From NCBI GenBank assembly GCA_037447655.1, contig JBBHKE010001128.1, forward strand, positions 1 to 64,000: a stretch of DNA of 64,000 nt. The letters are read 5' to 3'. Positions 56,411 through 64,000 of this stretch are shown here, piece by piece; positions within the stretch are counted from its first letter, which is position 1; every line of letters begins with the position of its first letter. This DNA is from Zygnema cylindricum (taxonomy: Eukaryota > Streptophyta > Zygnematophyceae > Zygnematales > Zygnemataceae). A model generated the notes under the pieces. It worked only from the letters and a program-made list of their open reading frames with translations. It did not search any database and was not told the origin of the DNA. The translations under genes were made by a program, and so were the position numbers.

Positions 56411-56755
56411 GGAAGCGTGAGTTGGAGTTCGAAGCTCAAAAAGACAGTCGCTCTCTCCACCATGGAAGTTGAATATATGGCGCCAGCCGCCACAGTGAAA
56501 GAGGTTCTATGGTTGAGGGGATTCCTAAATGAACTCGGATTTACACAATCAAGCAAGACTCTAATTTATACAGCCAGTCAGAGCTGCCTAGCTCTAATCA
56601 AAAACCCTATCAACACATCTCTATAAGGTACCACTTCCATACGAGATAACACCACAACGGAAGCGGTGGCTTTCTACTACATGCCGGAAAAGGAGAATGC
56701 TCTAGACATGCTCACTAAAGCAGTTGATACTAACAAATTATTCCTATGTGCATAA
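56411..56755 (+). pseudogene. copia-3 RNase H and pol end
   Basis: WSSKLKKTVALSTMEVEYMA and LWLRGFLNELGF identify RNase H. YTASQSCLALIKNP corresponds to the CDNQSAI-type motif, with its Asp lost. ENALDMLTKAVDTNKLFLCA followed by a stop at about 56753 is the pol C-terminus. Confidence 0.85.
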
Positions 56756-57195
56756 AAAGCAGGTTTGAAAGAAAGAAGAAGGAAAAAAATTCTAAGACTA
56801 AGGGGGAAGAGAAACTTTCTAAGTCTAATGAAGAGGAGGAACTTTCGAAGCCTCAGGAGAAGGAAGGGAGAGTAATTAAAACTAAAGAGAGTAAGAACAA
56901 AAAGATGGAAATGAGTGAAGGCGAGCGCGCCTAAATAGTTTTGGGCGACTCATTTCCAAACGTGAACGCTCGGGAGGACCGCCGACAAATTATTGCGTTC
57001 ACATTTGAGGAATGTACTCGAGTCTCACTAATTGGATGTCCGGATTCGGACATATGCAATTATTGGAGGTTGTTTTTTCCGGACCTCGTGTTACGCGTGC
57101 GATCCGCGGTGTACGTCGACGGCGGCGCATTCACTCTTATCAATTCAGCTGTCTTTGACGAATCAGATTTGTGCAGGTACATCCTTTTGTCCTAA
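56746..57195 (+). pseudogene. Extra reading frame between pol and 3' LTR of copia-3
   Basis: About 150 codons in one frame with a single TAA (56932-56934). The first part is Lys/Glu-rich (KTKGEEKLSKSNEEEELSKP); the second is globular-looking (IIAFTFEECTRVSLIGCPDS...LRVRSAVYVDGGAFTLINSA). It is not a copia domain that I know. CAG|GTACAT at 57177 could be a donor. Captured host exon sequence or an extra 3' ORF are both possible. Confidence 0.4.
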
Positions 57196-57465
57196 CGATC
57201 ATGCACTCTATCGTGGCATCTAAGAACGGTCACATCTATTTTTTTTAAGTGGTCCTGTACGGATCAAATTCATGAACGCGACGAAACTTGTCTTTATGAA
57301 AGTGACGTCGAAAGTACAAATCATTTCGAAAATGTACGGCAAAGATTCTATCACGCGCTGTTTGGATTGGATCGTTGGAGTCTTCATTGCATTTCCAGGA
57401 AGGTTCGCGGTCAACTATGGTCCTTGTCAAAGCTACAGAAGAATCGCCACAGAATCGAGTGTGAG
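57196..57465 (+). other. Remainder of the copia-3 3' internal region
   Basis: No polypurine tract lies directly before the 3' LTR (the last bases are CGAGTGTGAG). Purine-rich AAAGAAAGAAGAAGG is instead near 56768, just after pol, suggesting that 0.6-0.7 kb was added between it and the LTR. Confidence 0.45.
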
Positions 57466-58023
57466 TGTTGTTTTTCGTGCGACTTTGGGCAATTATTCCG
57501 ATTCAGTACTTAACCGATTTCGGCCTCAAGCGAAATTGAATCGTACCTACTTTGAACAACAATACTTAGGGTACACTATTTTGGGTGGGTATGTGTGTCA
57601 GCGCCTCTGTAGGTGCATTATTGTAGGTTCATTATTGTAGTTTTCAGGTTAGACACGTGGCGCTTTGTCGTTGGACAGCCACTTTGATTCTTTGCTTGCA
57701 CTTAGACTTAAGTAGCTTGTCTTTCACAAATGCAGATTATCATTCACAGAGGAGAAAGAAAAGATCAGGCTTTATTGATAGGGAAAAATCAGTCGAAAAT
57801 TACAACATTTTATTTTTACTCCAATCTTCATAATGGATTATTAAAAGCCTTTCCTATTCTGTATTACATATGAATGCCTTTTCCGCTCTCCCTCATCTAT
57901 CATTTGTAATTCGTTGCACTCTGTGACAAATCTGAGATTGGCTTTGTGTTTCCTCTATTGGATCTGACGTTCGTAGTCCCAAGTATCTTCTTGGTTGCTC
58001 GATATGGACGACTCCGATTTTCA
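57466..58023 (+). repeat. 3' LTR of copia-3
   Basis: 558 bp; ends with ATGGACGACTCCGATTTTCA, the same gag start as in the 5' LTR, then the target duplication AGACT. Confidence 0.92.
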
Positions 58024-58118
58024 AGACTATCCAAAAGGGGTCTCTCAGGGCAACTTTTTGCAAGGACCACCTTTGCGCGCATCCGCGTCCGTGGTCACAC
58101 TTGACTTATAGAATTCGT

Positions 58119-58367
58119 CGAGCGGGCAGCACAAACTAAATCAAAAATGCGAGCGGGCAGCACATACTAAAGTAAAAATACGAGCGGGCAGCACAAAATT
58201 AAAATAATATGAGAGAGGGTAGCACAAACTTAAACTATAATGCGAGCGGGCAGCACAAACTAAAGCAAAAATATGAGGAGGCAGCACAAACTTAAACTAA
58301 TATGCGAGCGGGCAGCACAAAATATAGCAAAAATAAGAGCGGGCATCACAAACTGAAGTAAAACAAA
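58119..58367. repeat. 31-bp minisatellite, eight units
   Basis: Eight tandem units of 31 bp with core CGAGCGGGCAGCACAAACT followed by A-rich spacer. The last units vary slightly. The GC-rich core alternates with an A-rich half in each unit. Confidence 0.92.
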
Positions 58368-58426
58368 CGTAAATGATGGTTAAAATCATATGAAAAAAAA
58401 AACAATCCGGTATTCTTACGTCGCAG

Positions 58427-58664
58427 TTACACTACACCGCCAATCGCAATTTGCGTACTGATTGCTCATTCGGTCTCGCCTTTTTTTTCTCAAATTCTCA
58501 AATAGAATTATCCATTCTATTTAAAAATAACACTAATTTCAAATTAGAGTAGATGATTTCTTTCAAAAATTCCAAATTCTCAATTAGCGTTAAAAACGTT
58601 AATTATTCCTATATGCTAAAAAACCTTCTATGCTAATAGCGATTGGCGGTTTACTATAGTGTAG
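58427..58664. mobile_element. TIR MITE (about 238 bp)
   Basis: Ends TTACACTACACCGCCAATCGC and, inverted, CTACACTATAGTAAACCGCCAATCGC. The interior TTCTCAAATAGAATTA is shared with the MITE at 59168. Non-coding. Confidence 0.6.
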
Positions 58665-59165
58665 CCTCCTGATTTACGAAAACAAATATCCATTATCCTA
58701 CGATTGAAAAAAGTTCTTCCAAAGACTTTCACGGGCAACTTCAGCTTTTTCTGTTTTTTTTTTTTTTTTTACGTTTACTACACTCCTTTAGAAATTAAAC
58801 AGCCGCTTTTGGTCCTTAGGCAGCGCGGAGCTGTAAAAAACATTCACAAGACCTGTTTTCCGACGAGTTTTCGGAAAATCATCGAAATAGGCAAAAAGTT
58901 TCAAATGCTCCGGTCGGAACAGGCTACCAGATCCACTAAAAACCTCACTACAAACAAACTTGCCACTAGATTAGCTTCAAAATGTTGAAATGGACAATTT
59001 TAAAATCGATAGCAGATGCCGCTATTTTCTTTACATTTTTATCGTACCGGAGAAAAGAACGAGTTTGAGATCGACACCTGCCTATTGCCAAACTTGTGTA
59101 TTACTACAGGCCTGAGAAAACTTAGGTAACCTTATCGGTGAAAAGTGGGGCTTTACTAAAGAAAG
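58665..59165. other. Spacer, no gene recognised
   Basis: A frame at 58704-58988 has no recognisable motif and begins with a T-run-derived Phe stretch. Nothing else seen. Confidence 0.4.
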
Positions 59166-59167
59166 TA

Positions 59168-59690
59168 CACCGTGAATCGCTATTAGTGTGTTGACGCTAA
59201 TTGAGGTACCTGCTTTTTTTTGGCAATTCTCAAATAGAATTAAACATTCTAAATGTTTCTACACGTTATTTGAGGTAGCCTATTAAATACGATTCATTAC
59301 TCTAATATAGTCCATTATAAATAGTGTGGTGTTCGGTCTATCAGAGCCGTACTTTTTTGTATTTTTTTGTACTTTTTCAAGTAAAAAAGTACAGAAAAAT
59401 ATTCACGCTGTTCCTTAGTCGCGCTAACATATAATTGCGTAAATATTTTCCGGCATTCGCGGATGTAAAAAAAACCCGACGGCGTACGATTTGAACAATT
59501 TTGTACTTGCACATATTTTAGTGTGGAGATATTCTGCACCGAAATTTTTTACAAAGCAGTTTACAAATTAGAGTATACGAAAAATTAGAGTAAAAAACAT
59601 TTAACAAAAACGACATTCACAATTAGCGTAAATAACGCTAATTGTTTCATTAGGCTATCTATTTCATTACGCTAATAGGGATTCACCGTG
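59168..59690. mobile_element. TIR MITE (523 bp) with TA flanks
   Basis: CACCGTGAATCGCTATTAG at the left and, inverted, CACGGTGAATCCCTATTAGCG at the right, each next to TA (59166-59167, 59691-59692). This suggests a Tc1/mariner-type (Stowaway-like) element without transposase. Its TIR resembles those of the MITEs in the palindrome arms. Confidence 0.6.
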
Positions 59691-59692
59691 TA

Positions 59693-61658
59693 CCTTTCCA
59701 TACTTAGCCGTATTCATGAACATTTGTACTAATTTTCATTTTGCAACGGCTTTAGTGACCGTTGGTAAAATGACAAATACAGGACGTACAGATTGTATAT
59801 TAGCGTGACGCTACTAGATATTTTAATTTGCGTCCACAGTACAGATATGCAGTTGGGATTTTTTACTTTTCAAATATTTCATTAACCCCGGCCGGCTCAA
59901 CGAGATCCTTCGTGGTACCAATCGCAAATTAACACTTAAGCGCTTTTTGCTTCACTGGCACGACCTGATAGAAATGTGATACAGATATTACTGCCAGTAA
60001 ATGTGACCGTACGATTACCGCGAACGCTTGATAAAAGGTTACCTTAGTACCTATTAATTTTTTTATTTTTTTTTCGCGATGAGAATGGTAGATGCAATCG
60101 AAAGGTGACTTTCAAACTTTCACGTGTCACATGGAAGAGTTGGGGCAAGTGGTCGGAGTTAGGGTTTTTAGGAATTTTTAGGGTTTTTGTAGTGTCATGC
60201 AAGATTGTATTTATTGCCTATGGAGGATTTTCGATCCTATTACTACTTCATTGGATGTGATTTCGGACCAATTTCGGAGTTGGTCAAAATTGAGCCGGCA
60301 AGGCACCAAAAGCCATTTTTGAGAGACGATTATGATGACATATATGATTGTTTTGTTCAGTAATTGAACGCACTATTAAAATCTATGAAGCATAGCTAAT
60401 GGAACTTTACTTCACTTCATTTGGATAATTAGGATAAAATATATGTGAGGTCAAAGTAGTGTATTGGTGCATATTTTAGAAAATTTGACGTTCAATATCT
60501 TTTCAACGGCTTACTTACACATGCTACATATTACATTGATAGATATAAATTTTAGTACCTTTTAAAAATTAGTTTGTTTGGATTTATCAAATAGATATTA
60601 TAAGATATATGGCAGTTTCTGTAAACTGCATGTTAATTATTGATATTTTGAAGTAATGATTGCCTTCACCGGTTGGAAATTAGTACAGGATGTCCAAACA
60701 ACTATTCATAAGTCATATTTTTTGACGTTTCAGGAATTAAACATAGAATGTGTCCCGTAGTGTTTGTTTTTTATGCTAAGTATTAGTTCTAAGTACTTTA
60801 GGTTGTTCGAACTCAATAGTAACCTTAGAAATGACGGCTCAGAACTGTCTCTCTGTTCTGTTCCCTTCCAAAACCTGAATTCATCAAAAAATATATATTT
60901 TGCCAACCTCTTTTTTGCCATATTTGGATCATGTTGGAGTTGCCTTGCAGTTTGTCAATTTGTATCTTGTTTGGCAACAATGATACTTGGGGCTTTTGAT
61001 TGCAATAGTCCTTGGGGTTCTGAAGAAATGAGTAGGACTAATCCCTAATTTAGAGGGATCCGTGAAGTTTTGAGACCTTTGGATTCTGATCACGAGAGTT
61101 TTCGTGGCCTTAGTTTGGTCCTCTGGGTGGGTAAAAACCCTTATTAAGTTGGCATCCTAGGACGCTTGGTTATTACTTGTTTTATCTGAATTCTTTGTAA
61201 TATGTTTATGTATCATGGTGCATGGCTTCTGATAGAGTAAGGTAGAAGGTAATATTGTTTGTTAAGTCTGCAGAGATCAATATCATAAATTTAATTGCAG
61301 TCTAAATTGTTTTCATTTTTATTTGATTTGTTGATTCCCAGGATTAGGGTTATGGCTGACTTTCTTTTGTTTAAAGTTGTTAGTATAGCCCACTAAGCTT
61401 GTTGATATTAAAGCTCGCGGTTACAAATGATTTAGGGGTTAACATGACGGTCCCAACATTGGGACGGGGTTAGAAACTTTTTTGTCTTATTATTGTTTTT
61501 ATCATCTATATGTCCACACTAATGTTGCCAGTATTGATCATTATATTTCGACGTATAGAATTCTCCACGCGGAGTATTATTTCTCCCCAAAGTAATATAT
61601 TATTCTTCTTGCATGAAGCATCACAGCCATGGGCTCGACAATAGCAACAAGAGATACC
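59693..61658. other. AT-rich intergenic DNA
   Basis: No gene recognised. A block at 60129-60193 (ATGGAAGAGTTGGGGCAAGT, then GGTCGGAGTTAGGG) recurs at 61695-61750. Confidence 0.45.
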
Positions 61659-61845
61659 GACTCGCGCTTCTTGAAACTGAAATAAAAACGGGTGACATGG
61701 AATCAAGAGTTAGGGCAAGTGGTCGCAGTTAGGGTTTTTAGGGTTTTTTTAGCCGCAAAAATGAAGTACTGTAGTTAGCGGACTCGCGTTTCTTTGAAAA
61801 TAAAAAATAAAACAGATCACATAGAATTGATTCGCCCAAGTTTGG
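61659..61845. repeat. Diverged tandem duplication of about 120 bp
   Basis: GACTCGCGCTTCTTGAAA...GGTGACATGGAATCAAG (61659-61730) is followed by GACTCGCGTTTCTTTGAAA...GATCACATAGAATTGA (61781-61842). Confidence 0.55.
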
Positions 61846-62374
61846 GAATTGGTCCTAACGAAAACAATTAGACGAACATAACGACGTACAAAGAAAAATA
61901 AATTGCGTTTTTTTTATTCCCGAGCGTTTTTTTCTGCCCTGTTGGTATAGGCTACAAGGCGAGTCGTGAATGGTAAAATATTTTGACTCCCAATATCGAG
62001 TGGTTAGACCAATCGAGTCATTTTTCAAAACGAGCACTATGTACCATAGATGTTTAATTCGTACGGATTCCAACTTTTTGTACATAACTTTTTGTATTTT
62101 TTTTTTGAAAATTATGTACGTTACATTTGTGCTCGGTACTCTCAAATCGGCCCGATGGAGCCCAATCTTGAAAATATTCAAATTGTACGTTTTTTGATAT
62201 TTTTGCAATCAATTTTGTCCTTTTACTGTAGGAGGACAAAAAAAATGTATCGTATGCATCGAAAACCTGACTACAACTATAAGCTGGTAGCTAATTTTTA
62301 CAAGATTTCAATTTTAAAACGGCCAAGAGGGTCGCTTAGCCGTTCCAATGTACCAAAATGAAATCGTAATTTTG

Positions 62375-62660
62375 AAATGTGACGATTGTAGACGTTGCGC
62401 TAAACTTGTGACGGTTTGAAAGACGACTACGAAACATACGACAATTGGTGACGTCTACAAAAAAAGCGACCGTTGTAGACGTCTCTTGTAGTTTTGTATA
62501 GATTTGTAGTTTTGTGTAGTTTTGTAGTTTTGTGTGACATTGTAGATGTCCAGGGTTTTGGACATTGTGACGTCATGCTCACTTGTGACAACATCGACGC
62601 CAACAATTCAATAACCTTTCCTTCACGACTTCCCGATTTCGCTTTTCAACTTTTGTGACG
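62375..62660. repeat. Dispersed repeat, copy 2
   Basis: Diverged copy of 30408-30640, with repeated TGTAGACGTCT and TTTTGTAGTTTTGTGTAG words and TGACGTGGCATTT repeats just downstream (62656-62730). Confidence 0.6.
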
Positions 62661-63049
62661 TGGCTTTTATTGATGATGACGTGGCATTTAAAGATGCTGA
62701 CGTAAAATATAATCATGTTGACGTGGCATTTCATCAACGCTCACGAGTTATGAAACGATGTTTGCACGATAGACGCCCCGCATTTAGTTATATACGCTCT
62801 TTATGGTTTTTAGAATAACAAATAAAAAAATAACTATATGGAGTATCCACACTAAATAAGTTTTGCAGGGCTTTATGTAAATAAACGAATAGCTAGAAAA
62901 ATAGAAAGGCTAAAAATTAGTTATGTATGATTAAAATTTCACAGATGAAAATAAATAATAAAAAAAAACATTGCAAATTATGATTTCTTATATCATATGG
63001 TCTAATAAAAGGTTTCTAAAGTTTTAATAACAATGTCAGGTATTTGTAA

Positions 63050-63260
63050 TTTCGTTTTTTGGGTTTTTTACAGGTTTTTAGGGTTTTACTATCCTGAACG
63101 AGAGTTTATGAGGGTTTTTCGAATGGATTTTTTCTTTTCAATTATTTTTTTGATTTTTATGATTTTTATGGTTTATAAAGCTTTAAGGATTTTCAAGCGT
63201 ACGGAAAAATAAAATTAGATGTTTCTTTCATTTTTTTGAAAGCTGAAAGATTAATAAAAT
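63050..63260 (+). repeat. Diverged relative of the palindrome arm interior
   Basis: Follows the same order as 22535-22960: a GGGTTTTTTACAG start, TTTTTAGGGTTTT, GATGGTTTTTA-like and AAGGATTTT words, then a GAAAAATAAAATTAGATGT-like and TTTCATTTTTTTG end. The sequence inside the palindrome is therefore also present elsewhere. Confidence 0.5.
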
Positions 63261-63346
63261 AAAAATGAAAAAAATGGATGATAATAAAATCGTTAAAAGT
63301 TTAATTTGATTTTTCTGATTTTTACAAAATTCCCTATCCATGTTTT

Positions 63347-63816
63347 TGTTGAAATACAATTAAAGCATTCTACACTACTTGTTGTTTCCTACACTATTTT
63401 TAGAGTTCTATTTGCTACGCTATAAGTCCTGTACTTCAGTTTAGCATTTTGTACTTTAATTAGTGGAATGTACATACCTTGATTAGAATTGATGATTCTT
63501 ACGTAGGAATCTCTTTAGTCTTAGATTCCTTTTACCATAACTAGATGTACCTTCCTAAGTTACGCTCTAGGCTAGATGTACCTTTTAGAGCCTTTTTGCG
63601 GCTACCCCTTACCTCGTCTTCCTATAAGACTCTCTTGTGTCGTTGTAAATTATTATCAAAAATCAAGACACTTGAACGACAAACCTCTCACTTGTTTCCT
63701 TGTTTGTCGTTACTTTCTTCCTTGTCTTTTTATCTCAAGTGTTTTTCCTTGTTTTGGCTTTTCTTGATATTTCGACATATTAATCTTTTCAGCCTTTTAT
63801 GGCATCACATTCAATA
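63347..63816 (+). repeat. 5' LTR of copia-4
   Basis: TGTTGAAATA...TTCAATA, 470 bp; collinear with the inverted LTR at 19487-19955. Confidence 0.88.
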
Positions 63817-64000
63817 GGTTATGGGCCTAGCCCTTCGTCTGCCTCAAACTTTGTGCCAAAATTTCACGGCGAAAATTTCTATGACTGGAAGTTTCAAATC
63901 CAGCATTTGTTTACTTTTGAAAAAACTTGGGGACACATTAATGGCACTGTCACGTTGCCTGTCCCTCCTGCCGCGAATGACGCCACCTTTGTTAGTGTTC
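63799..64000 (+). CDS. copia-4 gag, 5' part
   Basis: 67 codons to the window edge without a stop. The ATG (63799) lies 18 bp inside the LTR. MASHSI is LTR-encoded, GYGP is encoded by the primer site, and FVPKFHGENFYDWKFQIQHL follows, the typical entry of a copia gag (UBN2/DUF4219 type). The start is supported by the conserved ATGGC(A/C)TC(A/T)CATTCAATA in the related LTR at 19487. Confidence 0.85.
   Translation, partial: MASHSIGYGPSPSSASNFVPKFHGENFYDWKFQIQHLFTFEKTWGHINGTVTLPVPPAANDATFVSV
63817..63830 (+). other. Primer-binding site of copia-4
   Basis: GGTTATGGGCCTAG directly after the LTR; the first 11 bases are complementary to the initiator tRNA-Met anticodon arm. It is read in frame as Gly-Tyr-Gly-Pro. 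Confidence 0.78.

Larger units (their letters stand above)
51906..58023 (+). mobile_element. Full-length copia retrotransposon (copia-3)
   Basis: Two 558-bp LTRs (51906-52463 and 57466-58023; TGTTGTTTTTCG...GATTTTCA) are flanked by a perfect 5-bp duplication, AGACT (51901-51905 and 58024-58028). gag-PR-IN-RT-RH follow in copia order on the + strand, broken by several stops and frameshifts. By eye the LTRs differ at about 30-40 positions, so the insertion is older than gypsy-1. About 700 bp of extra sequence lies between the pol stop and the 3' LTR. Confidence 0.93.
63347..64000 (+). mobile_element. 5' end of a copia element (copia-4), runs off the window
   Basis: 470-bp LTR, primer site and gag start on the + strand. 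The same family as copia-2 (19487-21323). No defect is visible in the part seen, but only about 0.65 kb is in the window. Confidence 0.88.

Noticed and set aside
58119-58367. CRISPR-like repeat-spacer pattern (conserved core, variable A-rich half)
   Set aside because: The 'spacers' are A-rich variants of one another; this is a eukaryotic minisatellite.
1-64000. A novel operon-like or defence-type system
   Set aside because: No bacterial gene organisation, no clustered intact host genes; the window is repeat-dominated plant nuclear DNA.

Overview
The window is nuclear DNA of a land plant with a large, repeat-laden genome. The evidence is a set of Ty1/copia and Ty3/gypsy LTR retrotransposons, an initiator-Met-tRNA primer site typical of plant gypsy elements, leucine-rich-repeat (LRR) exons of exactly 72 nt with phase-2 introns (as in plant LRR receptor genes), TTTAGGG-like degenerate repeats and many small TIR elements. 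I cannot name the species. I see no intact host gene, no rRNA or tRNA gene and no CRISPR array. Most long open frames are polypyrimidine artefacts or pieces of retroelements.

Layout. 1-4980: AT-rich DNA with a 21-bp minisatellite and a decayed LTR. 4981-19143: remains of an LRR receptor-like gene on the + strand. Its LRR exons lie at 4981, 5869, 10442/16901 and 17733, and exon-like pieces (one EGF-like) follow at 18753-19143. The introns hold polypurine tracts, one about 2.9 kb long. A full-length copia element (10499-16895) sits inside the third LRR exon, and a short-LTR copia fragment abuts the fourth. 19487-21323: a 5'-truncated copia element. 21324-26409: a giant inverted repeat with arms of about 2 kb, containing W-box clusters, TTTAGGG-like arrays and a small MITE in each arm. 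26410-30640: bZIP-type TGACG repeats, a Harbinger-like MITE, nested TIR elements and a 220-bp tandem array. 30873-38642: a nearly intact gypsy element of chromovirus type (969-bp LTRs, target duplication AAAAT). 39420-41560: a decayed copia. 41841-50564: three copies of a hAT-like TIR element; the first is split by a second gypsy element (42060-48515, target duplication GTACT), which itself contains copia pieces. 51906-58023: a copia element with 558-bp LTRs and target duplication AGACT, carrying an extra reading frame between pol and its 3' LTR. 58119-63346: a 31-bp satellite, MITEs and dispersed repeats. 63347-64000: the 5' end of another copia element of the same family as 19487-21323.

Most striking point: every copia lineage here whose 5' end can be read has the same design. 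The gag start codon lies inside the LTR, and the primer-binding site, which matches the anticodon arm (not the 3' end) of initiator tRNA-Met, is read through as gag codons. This combines a Ty1-like gag start with the internal (half-tRNA) priming known from Drosophila copia. The gypsy elements in the same window use the ordinary 3'-end site TGGTATCAGAGC.
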